The notes under the pieces were generated by a model. The model was not told the origin of the DNA, did not search any database, and saw only the letters and a program-made list of their open reading frames with translations. Both the position numbers and the translations under genes were made by a program. Of a stretch of 64,000 nucleotides of DNA, positions 53,179-63,313 are shown in pieces (within the stretch, counting starts at the first letter, position 1; each line of letters starts with the position of its first letter). The DNA comes from Agriterribacter humi (GTDB taxonomy: Bacteria; Bacteroidota; Bacteroidia; Chitinophagales; Chitinophagaceae), in contig NZ_VOHQ01000019.1 in the NCBI RefSeq assembly GCF_009192765.1, positions 1 to 64,000 on the forward strand, written 5' to 3'.

Positions 53179-53871
53179 TCACTTACTCCCTTTCAACAGT
53201 TCCGCAAGCATCCTCACTCCTTCCGTTGCCGGCTTTTCAATAACCGTAATATCCTGCACAGCGGAAGTATAAGGTATCTTTTTATCAATAATAAATTTGG
53301 GTATGCCATAAGGCGCGTAATGCAGTAATCCTGCTGCCGGGTATACTACCAGTGAGGTGCCCACTACCACAAAATATTCTGCATCTCCGGCTATTGCAAT
53401 TGCCTCTTCGATCATGGGTACAGGTTCCTCAAACCACACAATATGCGGACGCAATTGTGCACCGTCTTCTGCCCTGTCGCCTATGTTAATGTTGCCGGTA
53501 ATATCATATACAAGCCGCTCATTTTTTTCACTGCGCATTTTCAGTATCTGCCCGTGCAGGTGCAGCACTTTGGTTGAACCGGCGCGCTCATGCAGATCAT
53601 CAATATTCTGGGTGATGATATGCACGTCAAAATCTTTTTCCAATGCAGCCAAACCCGTATGTGCGGCATTGGGTTTTGCATCCAGCACATTTTTCCGGCG
53701 CAGATTATAAAATTGCAGCACCAGTTCAGGATCTTTTTTCCATGCACGGGGTGTGGCCACATCTTCAATATTATAACCCTCCCACAAACCATCGCTGTCT
53801 CTGAAAGTTTTTAAACCGCTTTCCGCACTGATACCTGCGCCTGTTATTACAACAATCTTTTTCTTTTTCAT
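53179..53871 (-). CDS. NAD-dependent protein deacylase, Sir2 family (CobB-like)
   Basis: A 230-aa sirtuin that removes acyl groups from lysines. GAGISAESGLKTFRD at 11-25, TQNIDDLHERAG at 88-98, and catalytic H106 in HLHG. The Zn ribbon that normally follows, with two CxxC pairs, is absent: the region reads KMRSEKNERLVYDITGNI with no cysteine, so this is a zinc-free form. The gene lies between two inverted repeat arms. Confidence 0.9.
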   Translation of the reverse strand: MKKKKIVVITGAGISAESGLKTFRDSDGLWEGYNIEDVATPRAWKKDPELVLQFYNLRRKNVLDAKPNAAHTGLAALEKDFDVHIITQNIDDLHERAGSTKVLHLHGQILKMRSEKNERLVYDITGNINIGDRAEDGAQLRPHIVWFEEPVPMIEEAIAIAGDAEYFVVVGTSLVVYPAAGLLHYAPYGIPKFIIDKKIPYTSAVQDITVIEKPATEGVRMLAELLKGSK

Positions 53872-53954
53872 GGTATGCGAACAAAAGTTAAAAAGCCATC
53901 TGCATTGTACAGTTCCCTATGACGAAATTATACTTTATAAGAAGGATGAGTGCA

Positions 53955-54428
53955 TCAATCGGGCATTTGCATAGCCTCTCTTTTTATATCCAATAAAAAA
54001 TTATCACGGTTGGCGATAATGAGGTTTTTATACCCAACGATCTTTAGCCAATACATAATCCAGCAAACAAAGCTTGCAATAATGCATATTGCTCCCAGCA
54101 ATGGGCTGATATTGTTGCGGTTCAAAACCAGGCTTCCCAAATACAGTAAAGTCATTGTTAATCCCAAAGCATAAGCAGGCCGTTCTTCAGCTATAGCTAT
54201 ATTTAACCGGATGCATTCGTTTTTTATAGAATCAGCCATGCGTTTAATCACTATAAATTGCCATACTATATTAAATAATGGAATAAGCAATAGCCAAACC
54301 TGTGCCGGAGCCATCATCCTGCTTTCGGGGGTAATAGCTGCCAGTGCTTTTTGCAATGTAACCAGGTAAAAAATAAAGGGTATCAGAGCTGCAAGAAGAA
54401 ATAGGATCATTGTCCATCCATATACCAT
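53955..54428 (-). CDS. Multi-pass membrane protein, hypothetical (DUF4328-like)
   Basis: A 157-aa protein with four hydrophobic segments; LLIPLFNIVWQFIVIKRMADSI and the later NLIIANRDNFLLDI are conserved-looking. It resembles DUF4328-type membrane proteins, but weakly. The ATG at 54428 is preferred over 54503, because the added part is another hydrophobic stretch with no family match. It diverges from the AIM24 gene. Confidence 0.55.
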   Translation of the reverse strand: MVYGWTMILFLLAALIPFIFYLVTLQKALAAITPESRMMAPAQVWLLLIPLFNIVWQFIVIKRMADSIKNECIRLNIAIAEERPAYALGLTMTLLYLGSLVLNRNNISPLLGAICIIASFVCWIMYWLKIVGYKNLIIANRDNFLLDIKREAMQMPD

Positions 54429-54548
54429 AGTGTGTATTTTTGGAAAGCTTGTATAAATATAAGATATTACTAAAAGTATTTCTTTTATAAGCGGCATTAC
54501 CATTTGCCAATCTTACCCTACTTTTATTGCACGAAAAAATATACAATT

Positions 54549-55343
54549 ATGCAAACAGCACATGAAATTGATTACCGTATTTATGGCGAAGAAATGCAGT
54601 ATGTAGATGTTGAGCTGGATCCGGGTGAAACCGCAATGGCGGAAAGTGGCGCTTTTATGATGATGGATGACGGCATACAAATGCAAACTATTTTTGGAGA
54701 CGGAACGCAGCAACAGGGCGGTGGCTTTATGAATAAATTATTTAGCGCGGGCAAAAGACTGCTTACCGGTGAAAGCTTGTTTATGACGGCTTTTACCAAT
54801 ACCGGGCAGGGTAAAAAAAGAGTGGCTTTTGCCTCTCCATACCCGGGTAAGATCATAGCGCTCGACCTGTATGAGCTTGGCGGCAAAGTGGTGTGCCAGA
54901 AAGATTCTTTTCTGTGTGCTGCCCGCGGCGTAAGCATTGGCATTGAATTTCAACGCAGGTTAGGTACCGGGCTGTTTGGGGGCGAAGGATTTATTATGCA
55001 GAAATTAGAAGGAGACGGAATGGCTTTTGTGCATGCAGGCGGACATGTATTTCAGCGCGTATTGCAGGCTGGTGAAACCCTTCGGATTGATACAGGTTGC
55101 CTTGTAGCATATACCAAAGATGTGGCTTACGATATACAATTTGTAGGCGGCATACGCAATACCATATTTGGCGGTGAAGGTTTGTTTTTTGCTACTTTAC
55201 GTGGTCCCGGAAAAGTGTGGATACAAACCCTTCCCGTTAGCCGTTTGGCCAGCCGTATACTCGCTTACGGAACAGTTAAACGCAAAGAAGAAGGCAGCTT
55301 ATTGGGTGGATTGGGCAATTTGTTAGATGGGGACGGAAGGTAG
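54549..55343 (+). CDS. AIM24/TIGR00266 family protein
   Basis: A 264-aa soluble beta-rich protein. It begins IDYRIYGEEMQYVDVELDPGE, then AESGAFMMMDDGI, and contains GFIMQKLEGDGMAFVHAGG and the late GLFFATLRGPGKVWIQTLP, all marks of the family. Its role in bacteria is unknown; the mitochondrial relative affects respiratory complexes. The ATG at 54549 follows a TACTTTTATTG stretch and is preferred over 54504. Confidence 0.9.
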   Translation: MQTAHEIDYRIYGEEMQYVDVELDPGETAMAESGAFMMMDDGIQMQTIFGDGTQQQGGGFMNKLFSAGKRLLTGESLFMTAFTNTGQGKKRVAFASPYPGKIIALDLYELGGKVVCQKDSFLCAARGVSIGIEFQRRLGTGLFGGEGFIMQKLEGDGMAFVHAGGHVFQRVLQAGETLRIDTGCLVAYTKDVAYDIQFVGGIRNTIFGGEGLFFATLRGPGKVWIQTLPVSRLASRILAYGTVKRKEEGSLLGGLGNLLDGDGR

Positions 55344-55373
55344 GTGTCAGGTATGAGGTGTCAGCAATAACCT

Positions 55374-55432
55374 GGGAATTGATGATTTGTGGTTTATCGT
55401 CTATGGTTGCATTTCGCTTCGAATTTCAGATT
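55374..55432 (-). repeat. Inverted repeat, right arm
   Basis: The inverted copy of 52829-52888: GATTTGTGGTTTATCGTC, then ATGGTTGCATTTCGCTTCG and AATTTCAGATT. The pair flank the cobB/membrane/AIM24 genes. Confidence 0.6.
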
Positions 55433-55573
55433 TTAGTCTTCGGAGTTAATATTTGAATTCACCATGGACAGGTTTTATTTGTTTTTTGTGATTTGGCCTT
55501 TGTATTTCTCTATATACGGTCTGACCCTTCCTGCATCGGGCGCCGACCGCATTAACGGTTCTTTGTATTCCTC

Positions 55574-55612
55574 AAACCTGAAACCTGAGACCTGAAACCT
55601 GAGACCTGAAAC
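55574..55612. repeat. Short tandem repeat
   Basis: About 2.5 copies of ACCTGAAACCTGAG (14 bp), built from ACCTGA(A/G) sub-units, between the AIM24 gene and prfC. Confidence 0.8.
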
Positions 55613-55620
55613 TTGCAGCC

Positions 55621-57210
55621 TCAAACCTTATGTATCTCGCTGGTGAAATGAAACTGTATAGCGGGATTGTTTGCGATCTCTGTATTAAGGAACCATTCAC
55701 TCTGTGCCAGGTATACCAAATGCCCGTCTTTATCCAGCACTACATTCCCGGTTTTAAACCGGGTAAAGTCTTCTAATTTTTTACGGTCGTCCGAAGTTAT
55801 CCAGCAGGCTTTATAAAAGGGCAGCGAATTAAACTGAACAGATGCGCCATACTCATTTAGCAAGCGGTACTGGATCACCTCAAATTGCAGGTCGCCCACG
55901 CAGCCTATGATCTTGCGGTTACCGCCATGCTGCGTAAACAACTGAGCCACGCCTTCGTCTGTTAGTTGTAATAATCCTTTTTCCAGTTGCTTTGTTTTCA
56001 TTGGATCTTTATTCACCACCTCTTTAAACAGTTCCGGTGAAAAGCTCGGGATACCGGTAAAATAAAAATCTGCTCCTTCGGTAAGTGTATCTCCTATTTT
56101 AAAATTCCCCGTATCAAATAACCCTACTACGTCACCTGGAAACGCTTCTTCGATCACATCTTTCTGGCGTGCCATAAATGAATAAGGGTTACTGAAACGC
56201 ACATCCTTCTCCAGCCGGACGTGGTGATAATATTTATTGCGTTCGAACTTACCGGAACAAACCCGTAAAAAAGCAATGCGGTCGCGGTGCTTGGGATCCA
56301 GGTTGGCATGGATCTTAAATACAAAGCCACTGAATTTTTCTTCTCCGGGGCAAATTTCTCTTTCCGATGTCGGGCGGCACAGGGGCGCCGGAGCTATACG
56401 GATAAAAGTGTCAAGCATTTCTTTAACGCCAAAATTGTTTACGGCGCTTCCAAAAAATACCGGTGCTGTTTTAGCCAGGAGGTAAGCCTGTGCATCCAGT
56501 TCGCCATATACGCCGTCTATCAACTCAACATCTTCCCTCAACTGAGCTGCATTCCGCTCTCCTATTTTATCAACCAGCACGTCATCAGCAAGATTGGTTA
56601 TATGCTCCATATCTTCCTCATTGGTTTTGGTATGGGGAGCAAAGAGCAAGAGGTTTTTTTCAAAAAGGTTATAAACGCCTTTAAACTCTTTTCCGCTGTT
56701 GATGGGCCAGGTCATAGGATGAAGCTGCAAATGGAGTTCCTTTTCTATTTCTTCGAGTAAATCAAACGGCATTTTGCCATCACGATCCATTTTGTTAATG
56801 AATACAATTACAGGCGTGTCGCGCATGCGGCAAACTTCCATCAGCCTCCGGGTTTGTGCTTCTACTCCGTTCACACTGTCAATAACCAGTATAACACTAT
56901 CTACGGCAGTAAGGGTTCTGTAGGTATCTTCAGCAAAATCTTTGTGTCCGGGTGTATCCAGCAGGTTGATAAGATTGCCTTTGTATTCAAAAGTCATTAC
57001 ACTGGTTGCTACAGATATGCCCCTTTGCTTTTCAATTTCCATGAAATCGCTGGTGGCATGCTTTTTTATTTTGTTGCTTTTAACGGCGCCTGCTGTTTGA
57101 ATGGCACCCCCAAACAGCAATAGTTTTTCTGTTAAGGTGGTTTTACCGGCATCGGGGTGAGAGATGATGGCAAAGGTTTTACGCTTATTGATTTCCGCTG
57201 TATATTTCAT
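55621..57210 (-). CDS. prfC: Peptide chain release factor 3
   Basis: The 529-aa GTPase that removes RF1/RF2 from the ribosome after termination. G1 is [10 protein letters not shown] at 17-26, G3 is DTPGHKDF, G4 is NKMDRDG; the C-terminal domain has [15 protein letters not shown], which distinguishes RF3 from EF-G. Length is normal. The -7 box TACCTTTG starts 8 bp upstream of the ATG, so the message may have almost no leader. Confidence 0.96.
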   Translation of the reverse strand: MKYTAEINKRKTFAIISHPDAGKTTLTEKLLLFGGAIQTAGAVKSNKIKKHATSDFMEIEKQRGISVATSVMTFEYKGNLINLLDTPGHKDFAEDTYRTLTAVDSVILVIDSVNGVEAQTRRLMEVCRMRDTPVIVFINKMDRDGKMPFDLLEEIEKELHLQLHPMTWPINSGKEFKGVYNLFEKNLLLFAPHTKTNEEDMEHITNLADDVLVDKIGERNAAQLREDVELIDGVYGELDAQAYLLAKTAPVFFGSAVNNFGVKEMLDTFIRIAPAPLCRPTSEREICPGEEKFSGFVFKIHANLDPKHRDRIAFLRVCSGKFERNKYYHHVRLEKDVRFSNPYSFMARQKDVIEEAFPGDVVGLFDTGNFKIGDTLTEGADFYFTGIPSFSPELFKEVVNKDPMKTKQLEKGLLQLTDEGVAQLFTQHGGNRKIIGCVGDLQFEVIQYRLLNEYGASVQFNSLPFYKACWITSDDRKKLEDFTRFKTGNVVLDKDGHLVYLAQSEWFLNTEIANNPAIQFHFTSEIHKV

Positions 57211-57217
57211 TGGGGCG

Positions 57218-57225
57218 CAAAGGTA
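57218..57225 (-). promoter_or_regulatory. -7 box (TACCTTTG) of prfC
   Basis: TACCTTTG followed by CGCCCC on the minus strand, with its last base only 7 bp before the ATG at 57210. Confidence 0.5.
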
Positions 57226-57237
57226 AGGATATGCGAT

Positions 57238-59754
57238 TTATTGTCCTACCAAAAACAGGGCATTACAGAACATTAGTTTGCCGTTTTGCCAGAAGTTCCT
57301 GAACAATACATTGTCTGCCAGGTACACTATATTACCACTGCCTGCATCCTGCACTCCATATATCAATCCGTCATTCAGTTTCTTTTTTAGTTCCGAACCC
57401 ACGAAGCCCGCTACCAAATTATCTTTTTTAATAACGCCCACATTCCAGCCATCGTTAATAAACTCGTATACATGATCATCCATTTTAAGGGTATAATAAT
57501 AATCAGGATAACCAAATGCCAGCGGGTGCGTATTATCTAACTGAACTTTATAAATGGATCCCGGGGTTGTAGAAGAAATAAATTCCCGGTCATGGTCACC
57601 AAATTTTTTTAATGCAGCATACAGATCCTTTTTGTCATCATCATCGTTGTCTTCTTTTTTAAATTTTATTCCACCGTCAAGTTCCGCTAATTGAGCTACC
57701 GCGTTTTCCAGTGCAATTACTTTACCACCCCTGCTGATCCAGTTTTTTAAATCGCTGAAATCTTTATTATTTAAAAATGAATATTTTCCGTCCGGCAAGA
57801 TCAATACATCTGTTTCATTCCAGTTCACTGTTTTTATATCCCTGGCATTGACAAGGGTAACCGGGTAATTTAACTCCCTTTCCAAAAAGAACCAAATTTC
57901 ACCCGCGGCGTTGGAATTAACCCCTTCACCGGTAACGAGCACAACTTTTGGCGCTTTCATGAATTTTACATTTTCGCTGCCAAAATCATATCCTTTATCT
58001 ACAAAACCACTGCTTACCGGGATTGCTTTTATGTTTTGCGCGTTGCATGCATCCACAACCACATTCCACAAATTACTGCCTGAAGCTCCATTCGATGTTT
58101 TTAATACGATTATTGAGCCTGCTTTAAAATGGTTTCCCTCCAATTCAAAGTCTTTAACGGAATAACGAAGCTTTACACCCTTTTGCATAAGTTGAGCCAC
58201 TGCTTTCGCACTTTGCAAACCCTCCCATGGAATAACATACCCGTATGTTTCAACCGCCCTGTTCACCAATGGCTGTGGTTTTGTGTATGCTCCTGCAGGA
58301 CTCACCTTTTCTTTTACGGCAAATGCTTTTAAACCGAATACATAGGGTAATGCCCATGCCGTAATGTCATAAGTAGCAGAGTCAACCAGCTTCGATTTGG
58401 GCTCAAACAGTACACTTATGAGGGTAGACCGGGGTTGCATGCTGCTGATCACAATATCGTTTTCCGTTATTGTAAATGCTTCTTCCTTACCGGTGAAATA
58501 ATTATATCCTTTGGCATTTCCTTTGGCCGAAGCGTATTGAATATTGTTTTTATCAAGCAGTTCCATTAAAGCCGTAATGCGTTGAGAAGCGCCTTCCTCA
58601 TTTTTAATTACATAGGTTTTATATATGCCGGTGCCGGTTGTAACGGCATCATTAAAAAACTTCCTGAATTCCTTGATCAGCCTGCCTGCATTTTGCGAAG
58701 CTGTTTCAATAGTGCTGAGCCCGGTAGTATAATGATGCATAATCCTGTCTGTAAGGGTAAGCGTATCACCTTCTTGTTTATAAACGCCCAGCCCTGAAGC
58801 GGGTCCCCCACCCTGCTCATAAGTCATTCCAATGGCGCCGTTATAAATCGGGTAGGTGTCACCGTAAGAAGGATAATACAAATCAAAAACTTCTTTGGTA
58901 AAGAATAGCCAGCCATTGGCATCAAAATACTTTGCATTGTTTTTGCCAATGCTCACCTGGAAATCCCTTTGCCATGGTGTAATAAGTTCATGATACGGTT
59001 GTGCTGCGGGGGCAAAATAATAGGGCGCATTGATACCTTGTTCGTGGTAATCTACATGTATCTGGGGTAGCCACTGCTGGTATAGCTTAAGCCTTTCCTG
59101 CGATTCATACTGGGTTTGCCAGGCCCAATCGCGGTTAAGATCGAAATTATAATGATTGGTCCGTCCGCCCGGCCATGGCTCCCGGTGTTCCCTGGCGTAT
59201 AAATTGGGGTTATAGTTTTTGCCAGCCACACTGTTAAACCAGTTCACGTACCGGTCGCGGCCATCAGGATTAATGCAGGGATCTATTACAACTATGGTAT
59301 TCTTCAGCCATTCTTTGGTTCGGGCATTAGAGGGATTAACCAACTCGTATAAAGTAAGCATAGCTGCTTCGGAAGAAGAGGCTTCGTTACCATGTACATT
59401 ATAGCTAAGCCATACAATAACCGGTGTATTTTCTACCGGCGCTATTTTATCCTTAGCTGCACCGGCAAGGCGCAGATTATTGTTGCGGATATTTTCAAGA
59501 TTGTTTATATTATCTTCTGATGAAATAAAAGCTACTATCAGGGGGCGTCCTTCATTGGTTTGTCCGTACGGCTGTAATTTTACAACAGATGGAAAAGCGG
59601 CGGCTACATGATTAAAATAATTGATGATCTTAAAATGAGGTGTGTATTGCGTTCCGATCTTATATCCTAAAAAATCATCAGGTGGTTGCACCTGTGCAAA
59701 AGCGCACATACAGCCTGCCAAAAAAGGAAGTAAGAAAGCTAAGCGTTTTATCAT
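57238..59754 (-). CDS. M14 family zinc carboxypeptidase
   Basis: An 838-aa secreted peptidase. A signal peptide of about 20 residues is followed by the M14 domain (about 35-380) with zinc ligands H121 and E124 in NVHGNEASSSEA and the third in IHVDYHEQG; substrate-binding NPDGRDRYVNW and FDLNRDW are in place. The long C-terminal part (about 400-838) includes a glutamine amidotransferase-like segment (KVVLVTGEG and ISRGGKVIALENAVAQL). It likely trims peptides in the periplasm or outside. Confidence 0.9.
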   Translation of the reverse strand: MIKRLAFLLPFLAGCMCAFAQVQPPDDFLGYKIGTQYTPHFKIINYFNHVAAAFPSVVKLQPYGQTNEGRPLIVAFISSEDNINNLENIRNNNLRLAGAAKDKIAPVENTPVIVWLSYNVHGNEASSSEAAMLTLYELVNPSNARTKEWLKNTIVVIDPCINPDGRDRYVNWFNSVAGKNYNPNLYAREHREPWPGGRTNHYNFDLNRDWAWQTQYESQERLKLYQQWLPQIHVDYHEQGINAPYYFAPAAQPYHELITPWQRDFQVSIGKNNAKYFDANGWLFFTKEVFDLYYPSYGDTYPIYNGAIGMTYEQGGGPASGLGVYKQEGDTLTLTDRIMHHYTTGLSTIETASQNAGRLIKEFRKFFNDAVTTGTGIYKTYVIKNEEGASQRITALMELLDKNNIQYASAKGNAKGYNYFTGKEEAFTITENDIVISSMQPRSTLISVLFEPKSKLVDSATYDITAWALPYVFGLKAFAVKEKVSPAGAYTKPQPLVNRAVETYGYVIPWEGLQSAKAVAQLMQKGVKLRYSVKDFELEGNHFKAGSIIVLKTSNGASGSNLWNVVVDACNAQNIKAIPVSSGFVDKGYDFGSENVKFMKAPKVVLVTGEGVNSNAAGEIWFFLERELNYPVTLVNARDIKTVNWNETDVLILPDGKYSFLNNKDFSDLKNWISRGGKVIALENAVAQLAELDGGIKFKKEDNDDDDKKDLYAALKKFGDHDREFISSTTPGSIYKVQLDNTHPLAFGYPDYYYTLKMDDHVYEFINDGWNVGVIKKDNLVAGFVGSELKKKLNDGLIYGVQDAGSGNIVYLADNVLFRNFWQNGKLMFCNALFLVGQ

Positions 59755-59864
59755 GAACCATCATTTAATGAGGCAATTTAAGAAACCATCAGGCATTAAC
59801 CATAGGATTACCGGAACAGTCCATCAAAATTCTTTTAGTAACTTCCGGCCCTAACAAATTTCAG

Positions 59865-61598
59865 ATGAAGTATTCCCTGTTTTTTCTCCTGGCTTTAGCA
59901 GGCATAATATGTTGTCAAACGGGCTGCCGTAACCAGGCGGTAAACACTTCATTCAATCCTTTTGACTACTCCATTCAAAAAACGATCAGTTGTACAAACG
60001 GAGCGGTAGTTTCAGCGCATCCTTTGGCCAGCAAAGCGGGTGTTATGATGTTAGAACAGGGAGGTAATGCGGTGGATGCAGCAATAGCCACACAACTTGC
60101 ACTGGCAGTTGTTTACCCGGGTGCGGGAAATTTGGGTGGCGGAGGGTTTATGGTGGCGCGGCTTAAAGATGGTAAAACAATTGCATTGGATTACCGCGAA
60201 AAGGCGCCTTCTGCGGCAAGCCGTGATATGTACCTTGATAGTGCAGGTAACCCGGTTATGCGGCTTAGCCAGCATGGTCATTTATCTGCCGGTGTACCGG
60301 GCACCGTGGCCGGGTTATTTGCTTCCATGAAATATGCGTCCCTGCCTTTTCCGGAACTGATACAACCTGCTATTGATCTGGCCGAAAAAGGGTTTACTAT
60401 AACAGCGGCTGAAGCTTCCGCGCTTAATCATACACAGGAAGCATTCAGACAATACAATACTTCTAAAATTATCTTTATAAAGCATGAAGGATGGAAGCCG
60501 GGTGATACGCTGGTACAGACCGATCTTTCGGAAACGCTAAAACGCATGCGCGATAAAGGTCAAAAAGGTTTTTACGAGGGCGAGACCGCAAGGCTTATTG
60601 TTTCAGAAATGAAAAAAGCCAATGGTATTATTTCGCCTGATGATCTTAAAAATTACGAAGCAAAAGAACGGAAACCCGTTGAGTTTACGTATAAAGGGCA
60701 TACGATCATATCAATGCCTTTGCCGAGCAGCGGCGGCATTATTTTGCAGCAATGTTTGAAAATTATAGAGAACAGGGAGATAGGAAAAATGGGATTTCTG
60801 TCTGCACCTGCTGTGCAATTGATGACAGAAGCAGAAAGAAGAGCTTATGCCGACAGGGCTGAGTTTATGGGTGATGAAGATTTTGTGAAAGTGCCTGTAC
60901 ATACTTTAACCAGCGATGCTTACTTAACAAAAAGAATGTCGGATTATGTAGCCGGTAAGGCGGGCAACAGTCAATTCGTAAAGCCGGGCAACATCAATCC
61001 CGAAAGTGAAGAAACCACCCATCTTTCCGTTGCAGATAAATGGGGTAATGTGGTGGCTGTTACTACCACGCTTAACGGTGGGTACGGCAGCAAAACTGTG
61101 GTGAGCGGCGCCGGATTTTTATTAAATAATGAAATGGATGATTTTAGTGCGAAGCCGGGTGTACCCAATATGTATGGTGCTCTGGGAACCGAGGCCAATG
61201 CCATCGAACCCAATAAAAGAATGCTGAGTTCTATGACGCCAACGATTGTATTAAAAGACAATGATCCTTATTTGGTAGTTGGTACCCCAGGCGGCACTAC
61301 GATCCCCACCTCTGTATTTCAAACCATTGTAAATATTATTGATTTCGGGTTGAGCGCTTCCGATGCTGTAAATAAGCCCAAATTTCATCACCAGTGGATG
61401 CCGGATGAAATATTTATTGAAAAGGATTTCCCTGCCGGGGTAACTGATTCTTTAAAGGAGATGGGCTATACCATTAGTTCACGGGGAAGTATTGGGAGAA
61501 CAGAGCTGATTAAAATAGAGAAAGATAAAACAGGTGAAGGCTATATTTTGGAAGCCGTTGCTGATAAAAGAGGCGATGATTCAGCAGAAGGGTATTAA
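59865..61598 (+). CDS. ggt: Gamma-glutamyltransferase
   Basis: A 577-aa secreted Ntn-hydrolase that cleaves or transfers the gamma-glutamyl group of glutathione and related peptides. The N-terminus is a signal peptide with several Cys (GIICCQTGC), possibly a lipoprotein. GGNAVDAAIATQLALAVVYP and GGGGFMV are at 66-96; the autoprocessing site is T384 in EETTHLS, which starts the small subunit; PLPSSGG and GTPGGTTIPTSVFQ are family motifs. It diverges from the M14 peptidase gene. Confidence 0.94.
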   Translation: MKYSLFFLLALAGIICCQTGCRNQAVNTSFNPFDYSIQKTISCTNGAVVSAHPLASKAGVMMLEQGGNAVDAAIATQLALAVVYPGAGNLGGGGFMVARLKDGKTIALDYREKAPSAASRDMYLDSAGNPVMRLSQHGHLSAGVPGTVAGLFASMKYASLPFPELIQPAIDLAEKGFTITAAEASALNHTQEAFRQYNTSKIIFIKHEGWKPGDTLVQTDLSETLKRMRDKGQKGFYEGETARLIVSEMKKANGIISPDDLKNYEAKERKPVEFTYKGHTIISMPLPSSGGIILQQCLKIIENREIGKMGFLSAPAVQLMTEAERRAYADRAEFMGDEDFVKVPVHTLTSDAYLTKRMSDYVAGKAGNSQFVKPGNINPESEETTHLSVADKWGNVVAVTTTLNGGYGSKTVVSGAGFLLNNEMDDFSAKPGVPNMYGALGTEANAIEPNKRMLSSMTPTIVLKDNDPYLVVGTPGGTTIPTSVFQTIVNIIDFGLSASDAVNKPKFHHQWMPDEIFIEKDFPAGVTDSLKEMGYTISSRGSIGRTELIKIEKDKTGEGYILEAVADKRGDDSAEGY

Positions 61599-61803
61599 AG
61601 CACAAGGGATTAAAAAACGTGTAGTAAAATGCTCCGCAAAGGGACGTTTACTGGGAGTATTACATTAAAAAAATGGAACTTACATTATTATAAAAATGAT
61701 GCCATTTAAGAGATACAAATATATCGGGCCCGAACCTAATATACTGGAAGATTCCGGCGAAAGCTACTGGTTTCGCAAAAGAATGCTTAAGCCTGTACGG
61801 CAT

Positions 61804-62637
61804 TTACTCCAATACCGCGTTTTGCTGGTAAATATTCAGTTCTGCAAGTTTTTGAAGCGGATCCATCATATAGGTAAGCAAACTGTTATCTTCCTGCAAT
61901 TCCACTATTCTGAATCCATGATACGAGGTACCCCAGCTTCCACCAAAATGCCCGTCAAAAAGAAAGGGTATATTGCCCAGAAACTTTATTCCATCCTGGT
62001 CGTGATCGTGACCGTTAAATACGGCTCTTACATTTTTAGCGCTTAGCAGGAGCTTTTGAAAATGCGGGCAATCAACTGCATGTGTAGTCCATTTTACCGG
62101 GGTTATATGGAGAAAGATAAAAATGTTCGGGGCATTTTTATATTGTTTCAATTTTGCAGCAAACCAATCCTGGTCAGGACATATGTATTTTCCTTTTTCA
62201 TCGGCAGTGGTACCCAGCAATAATACATTATCTCCCAAAACCACATCATGATTGATATCCATTTTCCAGGTTTGATTCCATACTTCCCCGGATACCATGT
62301 CATGATTCCCTTTAGTAACATACACAGGCATCCTGCATTGTTTTAGTGCTTCCGCGGCAGGCTGCAGAAAGGCGGGGTCATTATGAATGATGTCGCCGTT
62401 AAAAACGCAAAAATCAACAGGGCTCGCTGAATTAAAATTATTGAGGGCATTTGTGATGGCAGAAAAATATGCTTCAAAAGGAGTATTCTTTTCACCATAA
62501 TGTCCATCAGAAGTCACCGCAAAACGCAATAAACTTTTCTTACGGATATCTGTTGCTTTTGCCGGTGTAACAATTCCGTTCGACATCAGCAAAAGCATGG
62601 AAGCTGATATATTTTGTACAAATTTTCTTCTTTTCAT
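61804..62637 (-). CDS. Calcineurin-like metallophosphoesterase with Tat-like signal
   Basis: A 277-aa phosphoesterase. The N-terminus MKRRKFVQNISASMLLLMSN resembles a Tat signal (RRKFVQ). Metal-binding motifs: SDGHYG (D, H), FNGDIIHND, TKGNHD, FLHITPVKW and FNGHDHDQ. It probably acts in the periplasm on phosphodiesters or monoesters. The start at 62637 is preferred by the signal; 62658 is possible. About 110 bp before its end lies a short plus-strand frame that is not accepted. Confidence 0.88.
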   Translation of the reverse strand: MKRRKFVQNISASMLLLMSNGIVTPAKATDIRKKSLLRFAVTSDGHYGEKNTPFEAYFSAITNALNNFNSASPVDFCVFNGDIIHNDPAFLQPAAEALKQCRMPVYVTKGNHDMVSGEVWNQTWKMDINHDVVLGDNVLLLGTTADEKGKYICPDQDWFAAKLKQYKNAPNIFIFLHITPVKWTTHAVDCPHFQKLLLSAKNVRAVFNGHDHDQDGIKFLGNIPFLFDGHFGGSWGTSYHGFRIVELQEDNSLLTYMMDPLQKLAELNIYQQNAVLE

Positions 62638-62690
62638 AACCGGCACAATATAAAACAAAACATATTTTTACTGTATTATTAAAATAAAAA

Positions 62691-62721
62691 CACCTATGAC
62701 TGTGCGAAATAGTCATAGGTG
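62691..62721 (-). terminator. Rho-independent terminator of the DUF937-like gene
   Basis: CACCTATGACT and AGTCATAGGTG make a perfect 11-bp stem with a 9-base loop; on the minus strand it is followed by TTTTTATTTT. It lies 22 bp after the gene's stop. Confidence 0.9.
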
Positions 62722-62743
62722 AGCAGAAAAACAGTATATAATT

Positions 62744-63313
62744 TTACGACCCGAACAGCCCTTTTACTTTATCCATTAAACCACCGCCACTATTGCCGCC
62801 CTTATTAAATACGGATAACAGATCCTGCATATCGGTATCACCATCGCCATCAAGGTCAAGTGCGCCACCTTTTACCTTTGAAAGCAAACCTTGCAAATTG
62901 ATACCAGCAGTTTTTCCACCGGAAAGATTATTGAACAAACTCTGAATGTCGAAACTCTTGTCATTGCTGTCGTTTGTTTTTTGTACAAGACTGCTTAATA
63001 CATTTGGTACAACACTGTTGGCTACATTTCCTGCAGACTGGTTATCCAAACCAAATTTGTCCATCAGGTTCTGAACAAATCCACCTGAAATTTGTCGCGT
63101 AACATTGCTGTTTTCTACGCCTCCATCCTGCCCGCCGAACATTTTTAGAACATCTTTCAGTCCGCCCTGTGAGAGCAATCCCTGCAGACCACCGGTAATG
63201 GAATTGGATGCTTCAGCAATCACTTCTTCATTTTTCTCATTCGGAATGGCCGGATTGTTTACAATAGCATCTCCGGCAGATTGTTTTACAAGATTAAAGA
63301 GATTGTCTAACAT
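62744..63313 (-). CDS. DUF937-like protein with Ca-binding-like loop
   Basis: A 189-aa protein rich in Gly, Asn and Ser. It has helical segments of the DUF937 type (LFNLVKQSAGDAI at the start, GGLQGLLSQGGLKDVLKMFGG split by Gly) and a loop DLDGDGDTDMQDLL near the C-terminus with the aspartate spacing of an EF-hand or dockerin site. It has no signal peptide. Function unknown. Confidence 0.75.
   Translation of the reverse strand: MLDNLFNLVKQSAGDAIVNNPAIPNEKNEEVIAEASNSITGGLQGLLSQGGLKDVLKMFGGQDGGVENSNVTRQISGGFVQNLMDKFGLDNQSAGNVANSVVPNVLSSLVQKTNDSNDKSFDIQSLFNNLSGGKTAGINLQGLLSKVKGGALDLDGDGDTDMQDLLSVFNKGGNSGGGLMDKVKGLFGS

Noticed and set aside
52829-55612. CRISPR array suspected from repeated words near 52800 and 55570
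   Set aside because: The repeats have no regular spacers of uniform length and no cas genes are present; they are dispersed and short tandem repeats.
61696-62046. Plus-strand frame of 116 codons over the end of the metallophosphoesterase
   Set aside because: Only the first 37 codons lie outside the phosphoesterase gene; that part reads like protein (ILEDSGESYWF) and might be a lost gene's start, but it is too short to claim.
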